Program-made: the position numbers and the translations under genes
The notes under the pieces: generated by a model
Seen by the model: only the letters and a program-made list of their open reading frames with translations
What the model was told of the DNA's origin: nothing
The model's database searches: none
Part shown: piece after piece, positions 1 through 9,326 of the stretch
How the letters are laid out: each line of letters begins with the position of its first letter
Position numbering within the stretch: position 1 is the first letter of the stretch
NCBI GenBank assembly: GCA_031277855.1
Contig: JAITLO010000027.1
Location: forward strand, 62,001 to 126,000
Reading direction: 5' to 3'
From: Acidovorax sp.
GTDB taxonomy: Bacteria; Pseudomonadota; Gammaproteobacteria; Burkholderiales; Burkholderiaceae_C
Length of the DNA: 64,000 bases

Positions 1-1263
1 GAACTGGCCTACCAACTACTGGTCAGCGAGGGCTATTTGCAGCCACGCGGGCCCGCCGGCACTTTTGTCACCCCCAGGTTGGCGTCGCTGACGGCCTCCG
101 CCTCCCGGCCCACGCCACAGCCCGTACCCCAGGCCCAGATGCACAGCCCCATCGTGCCCGGCCAGGTGCTGCCTTTTCAGCTGGGCCTGCCAGCGCTCGA
201 TGCCTTCCCGCGCAAGACCTGGGCGCGACTGCTGGCCCGCCATGCACGCGGCATGGACCTGGCCGGCATGGTCTACCCCGACCCTGCGGGCCACGCCGGT
301 CTGCGCCAGGCCATTGCCAGTTATCTGGGCATTGCGCGCGGCATCGTCTGTGCACCGGAGCAGGTCTTTGTCACCGCAGGCTATTACGGGGCGCTGGAGC
401 TGGTCTGCCGCACACTGCTGCAGCCCGGCGATTGCGGCTGGTTCGAGGAGCCCGGCTACCGTTTTGCCCGGCAGTTCTTGCTGCGTGCCGGCATGCAGCT
501 GGCCCCCGTGCCCGTGGACGCGGAAGGCCTCCACGTGGCCCAGGGTCTGCAGCAGGCGCCCCAGGCCCGCTTTGCCGTGGTCACGCCCTCGCACCAAAGC
601 CCCATGGGCATGGCGCTATCGTTGCCGCGCAGGCTGGAGTTGCTGGAATGGGCCCGGCAACGCCAGGCCTGGATCGTGGAAGACGATTACGACAGCGAGT
701 TCCGCTACCACGGCCGCCCGCTGCCCGCCTTGCAAAGCCTGGACCGCCATGGCCGCGTGCTCTACAGCGGCAGCTTCAGCAAAGTACTGTTCCCCGGCCT
801 GCGCCTGGGCTATCTGGTGGTGCCCCACACATTGATCGCGCGCTTTCGCGAAGTGGCCCAGCACCTGCCCAGTGCCGGCGCCCTGCTGCTGCAGGCCACG
901 GTGGCCGACTTTATGGAGCAAGGCCATTTCGCACGCCATCTGCGTAAGATGCGCAGCCTCTATGCACAGCGGCGCAGCTATCTGAGCCATGCCCTGGCAC
1001 AGCAGTCTGGCCTGCAACAGCAACTCCAGCTGCACCTGCAACCACAGGCCGGAGGCATTCAGCTACTGGCCCGGCTAGAGCCAGGTGTGGATGACCAGGC
1101 CTGCGCCGCTGCGGCCCAGACCCAAGGCCTGGCCGTGCAAGCCCTGTCGGACTGGTGTCAGTGCCCGCCTGCACAGGGCGGCCTGCTGATGGGCTTCACC
1201 AATATGCCCACCCCGCAGGTGGCGCAAGAGCAAGTCCAGCGCCTGTACCGAGCCCTGCAATGA
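1..1263 (+). CDS. MocR/PdxR-type regulator with aminotransferase domain (5' truncated)
   Basis: The reading frame is open from the first base, and the first codons (ELAYQLLVSEGYLQPRGPAG) match the wing end of a GntR winged helix, so the true start lies outside the window. The rest is a class I PLP-dependent aminotransferase fold, as in MocR regulators: a YPDPAGHAGLRQAIASYL segment, an Asp in EDDYDSEF, and a PLP-lysine motif SGSFSKVLFPGLRLGY. MocR proteins are transcription factors that sense PLP or amino-acid derivatives; the target here cannot be read from the sequence. It ends about 350 bp before flhD on the same strand, with no sign of cotranscription. Confidence 0.9.
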   Translation, partial: ELAYQLLVSEGYLQPRGPAGTFVTPRLASLTASASRPTPQPVPQAQMHSPIVPGQVLPFQLGLPALDAFPRKTWARLLARHARGMDLAGMVYPDPAGHAGLRQAIASYLGIARGIVCAPEQVFVTAGYYGALELVCRTLLQPGDCGWFEEPGYRFARQFLLRAGMQLAPVPVDAEGLHVAQGLQQAPQARFAVVTPSHQSPMGMALSLPRRLELLEWARQRQAWIVEDDYDSEFRYHGRPLPALQSLDRHGRVLYSGSFSKVLFPGLRLGYLVVPHTLIARFREVAQHLPSAGALLLQATVADFMEQGHFARHLRKMRSLYAQRRSYLSHALAQQSGLQQQLQLHLQPQAGGIQLLARLEPGVDDQACAAAAQTQGLAVQALSDWCQCPPAQGGLLMGFTNMPTPQVAQEQVQRLYRALQ

Positions 1264-1617
1264 GGCACCAGGTAAAGCGGCCGTGCAGGCGCTCACACCA
1301 TGCGGCAATGTCCGCAACAATGCTTCACAAACTGCGCATCGGCTTTTCTACCGGGTTTTTTGCACATTTTTCTACGCTTCATCTGACCCCTTGGGCAGCT
1401 ACATTCTCTTCCGTGCCCTCCACAAGGCTTTCGCATCGTGTCAGAAGAAATCTGACAAGCCAGGTGAGGAAACCAGACCGCACGCACCGACGCGCCCCGA
1501 CTTCAGTTCCCAGGCCGGGTTTCGCACAATCCTTTCCAACAGATCGACACCAGCGCAAGACCGCAGCGATCTGCCAGCCCACTACCGTGACTGGACTCCA
1601 AAGGAAAGGAACACCCA
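1264..1617 (+). promoter_or_regulatory. flhD upstream region
   Basis: About 350 bp without a credible gene, and lower in GC than its surroundings. It should hold the flhDC promoter and long leader, typical of a flagellar master operon. The clearest internal feature is the palindrome at 1439-1457, listed separately. A purine-rich ribosome site (AAAGGAAAGGAA) lies just before the flhD ATG at 1618. I cannot place the -10/-35 with confidence. Confidence 0.5.
1439..1457. promoter_or_regulatory. Perfect palindrome upstream of flhD, candidate operator
   Basis: TGTCAGA-AGAAA-TCTGACA: 7-bp arms around a 5-bp centre, about 160 bp before flhD. The size suits a dimeric helix-turn-helix regulator. The sequence shows the symmetry; the regulator is unknown. 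Confidence 0.4.
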
Positions 1618-1944
1618 ATGAACAACGATCAACTGCTCGCCGAGATCCGCGAAGCCAACCTCACCTATCTGATGCTGGCACAAACGCTGATCCGCAAGGA
1701 CAAGGCAGAAGCCGTATTCCGTCTGGGCCTCAACGAAGAAGCCTGCGACACCCTGGGTGCTCTTTCCGCTGCACAAGTGCTCAAGCTGGCCTCCCGCAAC
1801 ACGCTGCTGTGCAGCTTCCGCGTGGATGACGAACTGGTCTGGAGCCTGCTGACCAACCACAGCAGCAACAAGATCGGCAACGAAGCCACCAACACGCTGC
1901 ATGCCAACATCCTGATGGCCAGCCGCGTCTCCGAAGTGCTCTGA
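1618..1944 (+). CDS. flhD: Flagellar master transcriptional activator subunit FlhD
   Basis: This 108-residue protein has the usual FlhD length and signature (LLAEIREANLTYLMLAQTLI at the N-terminus, a central NTLLCSFRVDD). With FlhC it forms the heterohexameric activator of class II flagellar operons. The ATG follows a strong purine-rich Shine-Dalgarno region. flhC starts 34 bp downstream, so the two are one operon. No motAB or che genes follow, unlike the enteric arrangement; ddl comes next. Confidence 0.95.
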   Translation: MNNDQLLAEIREANLTYLMLAQTLIRKDKAEAVFRLGLNEEACDTLGALSAAQVLKLASRNTLLCSFRVDDELVWSLLTNHSSNKIGNEATNTLHANILMASRVSEVL

Positions 1945-1978
1945 TCGACCTCGCATCACACTGACACCGGAGAAAACA

Positions 1979-2521
1979 ATGGCTACCACCGTCAAAAGCG
2001 TTCTGAACGAATCCAAGCAGATCGAGCGCGCCGCCATGCTGATCCAGATGGGTGCCCGCATGCAGGTGCTGGAGTCGGAGACCACGCTGTCTTACGAACG
2101 CCTGATCCGTCTGTACAAGGAAATCGCTGGCAAGTCGCCATCCAAGGGCCAGCTGCCGTTTTCCACCGACTGGTTTCTGACCTGGCAGGAAAACATCCAC
2201 AGCTCGCTGTTCCTGAACATCTACGAATACCTGGCCAAGGGCGTGGAGCTGGATGCGGTCGAACAGCTGACCAAGGCCTATCGCCTGTACAGCGAACAAA
2301 TCGAAGCGGCCGGCCTGGACCTGCTGCTGTCCTTCACCCGCGCATGGCGTCTGGTGAAGTTTGTGGACGCCAATATGCTGACGCGCACCAAATGCTCCAA
2401 GTGCACCGGCATGTTTGTGACCGAACCCTATGAAAATGCACGCCACTACGAATGTGGTCTGTGCACACCGCCGGCCCGCGCCGGTAAGAGCAAAAGCGCC
2501 GGCGCGCTGATGCTGCACTAG
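1979..2521 (+). CDS. flhC: Flagellar master transcriptional activator subunit FlhC
   Basis: This 180-residue protein matches FlhC in length. The zinc-binding cysteines are visible at about residues 139, 142, 159 and 162 (KCSKC ... ECGLC), which FlhC needs for DNA binding in the FlhD4C2 complex. A GGAG ribosome site precedes the ATG. The last codons fall inside a 94-95 bp tandem duplication that also contains the terminator (see 2498-2683). Expression presumably follows flhD from the shared upstream region. Confidence 0.96.
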   Translation: MATTVKSVLNESKQIERAAMLIQMGARMQVLESETTLSYERLIRLYKEIAGKSPSKGQLPFSTDWFLTWQENIHSSLFLNIYEYLAKGVELDAVEQLTKAYRLYSEQIEAAGLDLLLSFTRAWRLVKFVDANMLTRTKCSKCTGMFVTEPYENARHYECGLCTPPARAGKSKSAGALMLH

Positions 2522-2557
2522 TTCCCCTTTGGAAAACTCAACCCTTTCCGCTTCACA

Positions 2558-2588
2558 CCGTCTGGTCGCAAGACCCGGCGGTTTTTTT
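2558..2588 (+). terminator. Intrinsic terminator 1 of flhDC
   Basis: A stem CCGTCTGGTC / GACCCGGCGG with one mismatch and one G-T pair closes a GCAA loop and is followed by seven T. Confidence 0.85.
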
Positions 2589-2652
2589 ATGGCCGGCGCG
2601 CTGATACCGCACCCGTTTCCCCTTGGGAAAACTCAACCCTTTCCGCTTCACA

Positions 2653-2683
2653 CCGCCCGGTCGCAAGACCCGGCGGTTTTTTT
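2653..2683 (+). terminator. Intrinsic terminator 2 of flhDC (duplicated copy)
   Basis: A stem CCGCCCGGTC / GACCCGGCGG with one mismatch closes a GCAA loop and is followed by seven T. It is slightly stronger than the first copy. Confidence 0.85.
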
Positions 2684-2770
2684 CTTTGTAGGCCATAGTC
2701 CATCAATGCGCGGGGGCTCCGCGCGCTGCTTCAGAATCAGTGCATCGCAACCCGTCAGTTTTCCATCCGC

Positions 2771-3865
2771 ATGAAGCCCAAAATCCGCGTTGCTCTGGTG
2801 TGCGGCGGCCAGTCCGCCGAACATGAAGTCTCGCTGCAGTCCGCCCAAAACATTCTCGAAGCCCTGGACAAGGAACGGTTTGAGCCCGTGCTGCTGGGCA
2901 TAGACAAGCAAGGCCATTGGCATGTGCAGCCGGCAGATCACTTCTTGCTGCATGGCAACGACCCCGCACAGATTGCCCTGGCCCCCAACACCACGGAGCT
3001 GGCCCTGGTGCCCGGCCGGGCCGAGCAGCAGCTGACGGATATAGGCCACGGCACTGCAGCTGCGGCGCTGGGCCAGATCGATGTGGTGTTCCCCATCGTC
3101 CACGGCACGCTGGGCGAGGACGGTGCGCTGCAAGGCCTGCTGCGCCTGGCCAATCTGCCCTTTGTGGGATCGGATGTGCTGGGCTCGGCCGTCTGCATGG
3201 ACAAGGATGTGACCAAGCGCCTGCTGCGCGACGCCGGGCTGGAGGTTGCGCCTTTTGTGAGCTTTACCCGCTCCACCGCGCGCCAGGCCGACTTCGATGC
3301 GCTGAGTGCACAGCTGGGTCTGCCCATGTTCGTCAAGCCGGCCAACCAGGGCTCTTCGGTGGGCGTGAGCAAGGTTCGCAACCGTACGGAATTTGTGGCG
3401 GCCATGGCGCTGGCACTGCGCTATGACCACAAGGTGTTGGTCGAGCAAGCCATCACGGGGCGCGAGATCGAATGCGCCGTGCTGGGCAATGACGACGATG
3501 TGCAGGCCAGCGTCTGCGGCGAGATCGTGGTGCACGACGATTTCTATGCCTACGACACCAAATACCTGAACGCCAATGGCGCGGCCGTGGTCGTGCCCGC
3601 CGACCTGCCAGCCGATGTGCACATGCGCATACGCCAACTGGCACTGCAGGCCTTCCAGGTGCTGGGCTGCGCCGGCCTGGCACGTGTGGACGTGTTTCTC
3701 ACCGCCATGGGCCAGGTGGTGATCAACGAGGTCAACACCCTGCCCGGCTTTACCTCCATCAGCATGTATCCCAAGCTGTGGCAGGCCAGCGGCCTGGGCT
3801 ATACGGCGCTGCTGACCCGCTTGATTGAGCTAGCACTGGAACGCCATGTGCAACATGCGCGTTGA
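2771..3865 (+). CDS. ddlA: D-alanine--D-alanine ligase
   Basis: This ATP-grasp enzyme makes D-Ala-D-Ala for peptidoglycan. Visible motifs are [16 protein letters not shown] at the N-terminus, [19 protein letters not shown], the glycine-rich ATP loop [14 protein letters not shown], and the metal/substrate segment [20 protein letters not shown]. At 364 residues it has the DdlA length rather than the ~306 of DdlB, and it lies outside any mur/fts cluster. The start is the ATG directly before [14 protein letters not shown] bidirectional terminator separates it from convergent ffh. Confidence 0.95.
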   Translation: MKPKIRVALVCGGQSAEHEVSLQSAQNILEALDKERFEPVLLGIDKQGHWHVQPADHFLLHGNDPAQIALAPNTTELALVPGRAEQQLTDIGHGTAAAALGQIDVVFPIVHGTLGEDGALQGLLRLANLPFVGSDVLGSAVCMDKDVTKRLLRDAGLEVAPFVSFTRSTARQADFDALSAQLGLPMFVKPANQGSSVGVSKVRNRTEFVAAMALALRYDHKVLVEQAITGREIECAVLGNDDDVQASVCGEIVVHDDFYAYDTKYLNANGAAVVVPADLPADVHMRIRQLALQAFQVLGCAGLARVDVFLTAMGQVVINEVNTLPGFTSISMYPKLWQASGLGYTALLTRLIELALERHVQHAR

Positions 3866-3986
3866 AGCAGCCTCGCAAAATACATAGCACTTGGCGCCTA
3901 CAGGGGCTTGATTTTAAGTATTTTTCATACTGAAATACCTACCCCCTCTGCACAAGTAGCTCCTATTTTTTAGAGCTGCCACATAA

Positions 3987-4014
3987 AAAAACGCCTCGCA
4001 ATGCGAGGCGTTTT
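3987..4014. terminator. Bidirectional terminator between ddl and ffh
   Basis: The hairpin ACGCCTCGCA/TGCGAGGCGT is flanked by an A-run on the left and a T-run on the right, so it can terminate ddl (plus) and ffh (minus). Confidence 0.9.
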
Positions 4015-4031
4015 GCATGGGGCTGTGCCGA

Positions 4032-5423
4032 TCAGAACGGCAGCTTGGGCATGCCGCCGCCGCCCATCATGCCCTTCATGGCTTTCATGCCACCCATTTT
4101 TTTCATCATCTTCATCAGGCCGCCGCCCTTCATCTTCTTCATCATGGTCTGCATCTGCTCGAACTCCTTGAGCAGACGGTTGACCTCTTGCACCTGCACG
4201 CCAGCGCCGTCGGCAATGCGTTTTTTGCGGGTGGCCTTGATGATTTCGGGCTTTTTCCGCTCCTTGGCCGTCATGGAGCAGATGATGCCTTCCTTGCGTT
4301 TGATCTCACGCTCGGCCTTGTCCATATCGACCTGGCCGGCCTTGGCTGTCAGCTCGGAAGGCAGCTTGTCCATCAGCTGGGACAGGCCACCCATTTGCTT
4401 CATCTGCTGGATCTGGGCCAGGAAGTCGTTGAGGTCAAAGCCGTCGCCGCTCTTGAGCTTCTCGGCCATCTTCTGCGCGGCTTCCATGTCCACGCCCTTG
4501 GTAACCTGCTCCACCAAGGCCACGATGTCGCCCATGCCCAGCACGCGTTGGGCGTGGCGGTCGGCATCAAACACTTCCAGGCCGTCGATTTTTTCCGAGA
4601 CACCGGCGAACTTGATGGGCGCACCTGTGATCTGGCGCACCGACAGGGCCGCACCGCCGCGCGAGTCACCGTCGAGCTTGGTCAGCACGATACCCGTCAG
4701 CGGCAGCGCTTCCTTGAAGGCCTTGGCGGTATTGATCGCATCCTGGCCCTGCATGGCATCCACCACAAACAGGGTTTCAACCGGCTTGAGCGTGGCGTGC
4801 AAGTCCTTGATTTCGGCCATCAACAGCTCGTCGATGGCCAGGCGGCCGGCCGTGTCCACCAGCAGCACATCAAAGAAATGGCGCTTGGCATAGTCCAGCG
4901 CTGCGACAGCAATGTCGTGGGGCTTTTGATCGGGGGTGGAGGGGAACCATTCCGCACCAGCCTGGGCGGTGACGGTCTTGAGCTGTTCGATGGCCGCAGG
5001 GCGGTAGACGTCGCCCGACACCGTCAGCACTTTTTTCTTGCGCTTTTCGATCAGGTGCTTGGCAAGCTTGGCCGTGGTGGTGGTCTTGCCCGCGCCCTGC
5101 AGACCGGCCATCAAGATGATGGCGGGCGGCTGGGCATTCAGATTGATGTCGGCCACGCCCTCGCCCATGGTGGCGGAGAGCTCGGCATTCACAATGCCCA
5201 CCAGGGCCTGGCCGGGCTTGAGGCTACCCAGCACCTCCTGGCCCAGCGCTTTTTCCTTGACCCGGGCAATGAAGTCGCGCACCACGGGCAGGGCCACGTC
5301 GGCTTCCAGCAAGGCCATGCGCACTTCGCGCAGCATGTCCTGCACGTTGGACTCGGTGATGCGGGCCTGACCACGCATCTCCTTGACGAGTCGCGAGAGT
5401 TTGTCGGTGAGAGCGGATGCCAT
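4032..5423 (-). CDS. ffh: Signal recognition particle GTPase Ffh
   Basis: This 463-residue protein targets nascent membrane proteins with 4.5S RNA and FtsY. It has the N-terminal four-helix domain, a G domain with GLQGAGKTTTTAKLAKHL (G1), DTAGR (G3) and TKLDGDSRGGAAL (G4), and a C-terminal M domain ending in a methionine- and glycine-rich tail (MMKKMKGGGLMKMMKKMGG). A longer in-frame extension exists upstream, but MASALTDKLSRLVKEMRG is the canonical N-terminus, so 5423 is chosen. It diverges from the ypjD-like gene. Confidence 0.97.
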   Translation of the reverse strand: MASALTDKLSRLVKEMRGQARITESNVQDMLREVRMALLEADVALPVVRDFIARVKEKALGQEVLGSLKPGQALVGIVNAELSATMGEGVADINLNAQPPAIILMAGLQGAGKTTTTAKLAKHLIEKRKKKVLTVSGDVYRPAAIEQLKTVTAQAGAEWFPSTPDQKPHDIAVAALDYAKRHFFDVLLVDTAGRLAIDELLMAEIKDLHATLKPVETLFVVDAMQGQDAINTAKAFKEALPLTGIVLTKLDGDSRGGAALSVRQITGAPIKFAGVSEKIDGLEVFDADRHAQRVLGMGDIVALVEQVTKGVDMEAAQKMAEKLKSGDGFDLNDFLAQIQQMKQMGGLSQLMDKLPSELTAKAGQVDMDKAEREIKRKEGIICSMTAKERKKPEIIKATRKKRIADGAGVQVQEVNRLLKEFEQMQTMMKKMKGGGLMKMMKKMGGMKAMKGMMGGGGMPKLPF

Positions 5424-5781
5424 ATCTGTCGATTCCAGGGAAATGGGGTGGGTGGATGCTGCACGCCCTGCAACAAGGGCCGGGCACAGTCCCCACAAAA
5501 AAGGCGGGCGCGGCGCACCCTGTGTCATGTGCCAGCCAGGGCTAGGTGCTTGCAAGGCTTGCAGGTGTCCCGGGCCAGCCGGCAGCGCCAGCAAAGCTGG
5601 TCGATTTTACATGGCCCACCCTCCGCATGCCGTGGCAGCGGCCATGTACCCACGGCACGCGGCCCCGGCGGTCATGCCGGCAGGCCTGAGCCAGCTCCTC
5701 AGACAGTTTTTCAGCCGCATGGTTGATGCGGCCTTGCACTGCAGTCGCCGCACAGGCCCATGCCCCCGCTATCATCGCTGC
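5424..5781. promoter_or_regulatory. Divergent ffh / ypjD intergenic region
   Basis: About 358 bp between divergent starts, with no credible gene. It contains a small hairpin GCCGCAT-GGTTG-ATGCGGC at 5714-5732. TATCAT at about 5770 could be a -10 element for the rightward operon, with a very short leader. No clear -35 elements are visible. Confidence 0.4.
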
Positions 5782-6579
5782 ATGGTTTCGACCCCTTTCT
5801 TTCAGCTTGGCGGGCTGCTGTCCCTGGCCGCCATAGCTGCCTACGCCGTGCCCGCACTGGGTATACGCCGCCTCGACCCCGCCCAGGCCCGCCTGGCCTT
5901 GCGCGGTGCCTGGGTATTGCACGGCCTGGCACTGGCCGCCACCTTGCTGACCAGCCCGGCCCATTTCGGTTTTGCGCCGGCCCTGTCCATCACGGCCTGG
6001 CTGATGTTGACCGTGTACGCGGTGGAGCAGCAGCTGTTCCCGCAAATGCAGGCCCGCCGGGCATTGGCCGCTCTGGGCGCCGCCAGCGTGGCGCTGGCCT
6101 GGGTGTTTCCGGGCCAGCCCATGCATGTGCAGGCCTCGGCCTGGCTGCCGCTGCACCTGGCTTTGGGCATTGCCTGTTATGGGCTTTTTGCGGCGGCCGT
6201 GGTGCATGCCACCTTGATGAGCCAGGCCGAGCAGCGCATGCGCCGGGGCGCAGAATCCGACAGTGGCATGCCTTTGTTGCTGCTGGAACGGCTGACCTTT
6301 CGCTTCGTCACCGCCGGCTTCATCCTGCTCACCGCCACCTTGCTGGCCGGCTGGCTGTTTGGCGAGCAGCTTTATGGCCGCAGCTGGCGCTGGAACCACA
6401 AGGAAGTGTTTTCCCTGCTGAGCTGGCTGGTGTTTGCCGTGCTGCTGCTGGGCCGCAAACGCTTTGGCTGGCGCGGCCACCATGCCGTGCGCATGATTTA
6501 TGCCGGCGCCCTGCTGCTGCTGCTGGCCTATGTGGGCTCGCGCTTTGTGATGGAAGTGGTCTTGCACCGACTCGCATGA
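5782..6579 (+). CDS. ypjD: YpjD/CcsA-family inner-membrane cytochrome c assembly-like protein
   Basis: This 265-residue protein is almost entirely hydrophobic, with about eight membrane segments. Its C-terminal part ([20 protein letters not shown]) resembles the haem-handling WWD region of CcsA/HemX proteins. Family members are annotated as cytochrome c assembly or YpjD proteins and commonly lie next to ffh; the exact role is unsettled. I chose the ATG at 5782 ([15 protein letters not shown]), where the hydrophobic sequence begins; upstream in-frame sequence is low-complexity. It overlaps the next gene by 4 bp (ATGA). Confidence 0.85.
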   Translation: MVSTPFFQLGGLLSLAAIAAYAVPALGIRRLDPAQARLALRGAWVLHGLALAATLLTSPAHFGFAPALSITAWLMLTVYAVEQQLFPQMQARRALAALGAASVALAWVFPGQPMHVQASAWLPLHLALGIACYGLFAAAVVHATLMSQAEQRMRRGAESDSGMPLLLLERLTFRFVTAGFILLTATLLAGWLFGEQLYGRSWRWNHKEVFSLLSWLVFAVLLLGRKRFGWRGHHAVRMIYAGALLLLLAYVGSRFVMEVVLHRLA

Positions 6580-6812
6580 AATACCTGCTCGTGATCGCCG
6601 TGGTGGTGATCTTCTACCTGTATTTGAAGAAGCAGCGCGCCCCACTGCGCCCTCCACCCAAGACCGGCACCTCCCTGGCGCCACCGCAGTCCATGCAGGC
6701 CTGCGCCCATTGCGGCCTGCATCTGCCCGCGCAAGACGCACTGCGGGATGCGGCGGGCCGGCCCTATTGCAGCGAAGCCCATCGCCTTTCCGGCCCCAGT
6801 CACGGCGGCTGA
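6576..6812 (+). CDS. PP0621-family small membrane-anchored zinc-ribbon-like protein
   Basis: This 78-residue protein has one N-terminal membrane anchor ([16 protein letters not shown]), a basic proline-rich linker, and a metal-binding-like tail with CAHCGLHLP and a later C-H pair (YCSEAHR). This layout fits the PP0621 family of unknown function, usually found between ypjD and the pilSR genes. Its ATG overlaps the ypjD stop, so translation is probably coupled. Confidence 0.85.
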   Translation: MKYLLVIAVVVIFYLYLKKQRAPLRPPPKTGTSLAPPQSMQACAHCGLHLPAQDALRDAAGRPYCSEAHRLSGPSHGG

Positions 6813-6883
6813 ACCAACAGCCCGTCTTCTGCCTGGGCCCAGCCGACAGCCTGCGCTTCCCGCTGCACAGCGAACGTGGTGTG

Positions 6884-8314
6884 ATGCGGCGCATGCCTGC
6901 CACCGCTGCCACTCTTTTGCTTGTTGCCGACGACCCCGGTCTGCGCACTCTGTATGAGCTCACTCTGCTGCGCGAGGGGTATCGCGTGGAAACCGCGTCC
7001 AGCGTGCATGACGCCAAGGAGCGGCTGGCGCTCTGGCTTTTCGACGCTGTCATCACCGATATGCAGCTGCCCGACGGACTGGGGCTGGAATTGCTGCAGC
7101 TGCTGCACGCACAGCAACGCAGCGAGCGTTGCATTCTCATCTCCGCCGACCATATGGCGCAGACGCTGCACCCTGGTGTTTTTGGCCATCTGGACACTCC
7201 GGTTGATCTTTCACAGCTGCGCGCCCTGACAGCTTTGGCCGTGCGCCATACAGGCAACCAGACCCAGCCACGGCCCAGCGTCCAGCCCGTCTCCAGCATC
7301 ACACATGCCCAACAGGCATTGCAGCGCCTGACGGGCCCGTCGCCGGCCATGCAGCAGCTGCGGCAGCGCATACAGAAGATCGCCCCCAGCATGGCCTCCG
7401 TCCTGATCCAGGGCGAGTCGGGTACCGGCAAGGAATTGGTGGCCCGCGCCCTGCATGCTTGCAGCCACCGTGCCGATGGTGCCTGGGTGGCCGTGAACTG
7501 TGGCGCCATTCCCGAGCAATTGCTGGAGGCCGAATTCTTCGGTGTGCGCAAAGGCGCTTATACCGGCGCCACCAGCGATCGCGCCGGTTTTTTTCAGGCT
7601 GCCCATGGCGGCACTTTGTTTTTGGATGAGATTGGCGAGCTGCCGCTGTCCATGCAGGCCAAGTTGCTACGCGCTGTCCAGGAACGCCGCGTGCGCCCGC
7701 TCGGTGCCCCGCAGGAAGAGGCCGTGGATGTGCGCATCATCAGCGCCACCCAGCGCCCCCTGGCCGAAGAGGCCCTGGCCGGCCGCTTTCGCCAGGATCT
7801 GTACTACCGCTTGAACGTGATCGAGCTGCACCTGCCACCGCTGCGCGAGCGCCGCCAAGACCTGCAGCCCCTGTGCCAGGCCTTGCTGGAACGCATGGCC
7901 TGCGAGCAGCACATGCCCGTGCCACCACTGCCAGCCGCACTGCTGGCGCAATTGCAGCGGCACCCATTGAAAGGCAATGTGCGCGAGCTGGAGAACCTGC
8001 TGCAAAGGGCTTTGACCCTGGGCGATGATGTGGTGTCGGCCCTGAGCCTGCCCGCAAGCACCATGGGCTCAGATGTCAGTCCTGATCCGGTTTTTCCATC
8101 TTCTCACCGACTGCCTTTGCCCGAAGACCTGCCGGCCTGGCTGGACGAGCAGGAGCGCCGCATCCTGCAGCAGGCTTTGTATCTGCATGGCTATAACCGC
8201 TCCGCTGCGGCAACCCGCCTGGGCATCAGCCTGCGCCAGATGCGCTATCGTATTGCGCGACTCCACATTTCTTTGGTGCCCGAAGATACGGACCACCTTG
8301 CCCATGGACTTTGA
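6884..8314 (+). CDS. pilR: PilR-like sigma54-dependent response regulator with degenerate receiver
   Basis: Three domains are visible: receiver (1-115), AAA+ sigma54-interaction domain (about 150-385) and a C-terminal Fis-type helix-turn-helix ([18 protein letters not shown]). The AAA+ part has GESGTGKE (Walker A), a GAYTGA loop (Tyr where GAFTGA is usual) and [12 protein letters not shown] (Walker B). The receiver keeps Asp16-Asp17 and Asp59 but has Thr105 where the invariant Lys should be (LDTPVD instead of TKPVD), and the segment before it is shortened. No pilS kinase gene is adjacent. The start is the ATG at 6884; 6893 is an alternative. The call is by architecture and context. Confidence 0.82.
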   Translation: MRRMPATAATLLLVADDPGLRTLYELTLLREGYRVETASSVHDAKERLALWLFDAVITDMQLPDGLGLELLQLLHAQQRSERCILISADHMAQTLHPGVFGHLDTPVDLSQLRALTALAVRHTGNQTQPRPSVQPVSSITHAQQALQRLTGPSPAMQQLRQRIQKIAPSMASVLIQGESGTGKELVARALHACSHRADGAWVAVNCGAIPEQLLEAEFFGVRKGAYTGATSDRAGFFQAAHGGTLFLDEIGELPLSMQAKLLRAVQERRVRPLGAPQEEAVDVRIISATQRPLAEEALAGRFRQDLYYRLNVIELHLPPLRERRQDLQPLCQALLERMACEQHMPVPPLPAALLAQLQRHPLKGNVRELENLLQRALTLGDDVVSALSLPASTMGSDVSPDPVFPSSHRLPLPEDLPAWLDEQERRILQQALYLHGYNRSAAATRLGISLRQMRYRIARLHISLVPEDTDHLAHGL

Positions 8315-8885
8315 TGCTCCCCGGTGGCATGACGGCTGGCTGGCCGGCGTGCGCCAACTGCCCTCTCCCAATTTCGGACCACGCCCTGAAGGCGCAGAGA
8401 TCGACCTGCTGGTGGTGCACTCCATCAGCCTGCCGCCAGGCCAATACGGCAGCGGCTGCGTGCAGCAGCTGTTCACCAACCAGCTGGACTGGGATGCCCA
8501 CCCCTACTTTCAAGGTATTCGCGGGCTGGAGGTCTCCTCGCACTTTTTCATCGAGCGCAGCGGTCAGATCTGGCAATTCGTCAGCGCCGATGCCCGCGCC
8601 TGGCATGCTGGCGCCTCCCGCTGGCGGGGCCGCGAGAACTGCAACGACGACTCCATAGGCATAGAGCTCGAAGGCCTGGAAGGCCTGACATTTGAAGATG
8701 CCCAGTACCAGTCGCTGCAACAGCTGTGCGAGGCCATTGGCAGCCACTACCCGCTGCGCTATGTGGCCGGGCATGAACATATTGCCCCGGGCCGCAAACA
8801 AGACCCCGGCCCCGGTTTTGACTGGCAGCGACTGCGCCGCCCGCTGCTGAAGGCCCACCCGGACTGGGAGTTTCCCGCAGGCTAG
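8304..8885 (+). CDS. ampD: 1,6-anhydro-N-acetylmuramyl-L-alanine amidase AmpD
   Basis: This 193-residue cytoplasmic zinc amidase cleaves recycled anhydromuropeptides. The zinc ligands are visible: His39 in [12 protein letters not shown], then His and Asp in [19 protein letters not shown]. Also present are the [16 protein letters not shown] and [11 protein letters not shown] segments. The ATG overlaps the end of pilR by 11 bp, suggesting coupled translation. No ampE or ampR is nearby. Confidence 0.95.
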   Translation: MDFDAPRWHDGWLAGVRQLPSPNFGPRPEGAEIDLLVVHSISLPPGQYGSGCVQQLFTNQLDWDAHPYFQGIRGLEVSSHFFIERSGQIWQFVSADARAWHAGASRWRGRENCNDDSIGIELEGLEGLTFEDAQYQSLQQLCEAIGSHYPLRYVAGHEHIAPGRKQDPGPGFDWQRLRRPLLKAHPDWEFPAG

Positions 8886-8904
8886 GCCCGCCTGCGGAGG
8901 CCTT

Positions 8905-8930
8905 CACTGCCACCGGCAGTGCTATTTTTT
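8905..8930 (+). terminator. Terminator after ampD
   Basis: Stem CACTGCC / GGCAGTG with an ACC loop, followed by CTATTTTTT. Confidence 0.75.
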
Positions 8931-9295
8931 CGCTGCAAACACCATAGCTGCCCCTGCATCTCCGGGGCTAAAAACCTTGTACTTTCAGCCTCTATCCAAG
9001 GCTGTTATTGCACTGACCGCTCACATTTTTAGCACGCCCCTGGCTGCGCTACAGCGCTGACGCGCGCAGCGTCAAGTCAGACAGCAGCCTTATTTTTCGC
9101 ATCGGCCTGTTTCGGCCCCACCACTGCCTGCCTCAAGCCAGCAAGCAAGCGCTTGCAGGGCCCAAATCAGCGTGCAGACCGCAGCAGCGCTGGCCTGGTT
9201 GCAGCCCACCCGCATGCCCGCTGGGTTTGCCATGCATCGTGGTGTACATGCCGCACAACAATGGTAACAACGACGGCGCAAACAACCCGAGATGT

Positions 9296-9311
9296 ACACT
9301 ACCCCTAGTGT
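9296..9311 (+). promoter_or_regulatory. NrdR box 1
   Basis: ACACTACCCCTAGTGT: a 16-bp imperfect palindrome matching the NrdR box pattern (acaCwAtATaTwGtgt). NrdR is the ATP/dATP-sensing repressor of ribonucleotide reductase genes. Confidence 0.85.
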
Positions 9312-9326
9312 TTTTATACACAAAAA

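Larger units (their letters stand above)
2498..2683 (+). repeat. Tandem duplication of flhC 3' end plus terminator
   Basis: Two direct copies (about 2498-2588 and 2592-2683, period 94-95 bp) share the last flhC codons (GCCGGCGCGCTGA), the core CTCAACCCTTTCCGCTTCAC, and a GGTCGCAAGACC hairpin with a T-run. A few substitutions and a one-base indel separate them. The duplication gives flhDC two consecutive intrinsic terminators. Confidence 0.9.

Noticed and set aside
1283-1621. 112-residue frame before flhD
   Set aside because: No ribosome site or recognisable protein features; it covers the likely flhD promoter region.
2529-2774. 81-residue frame between flhC and ddl
   Set aside because: It is built from the duplicated terminator repeat and has no ribosome site.
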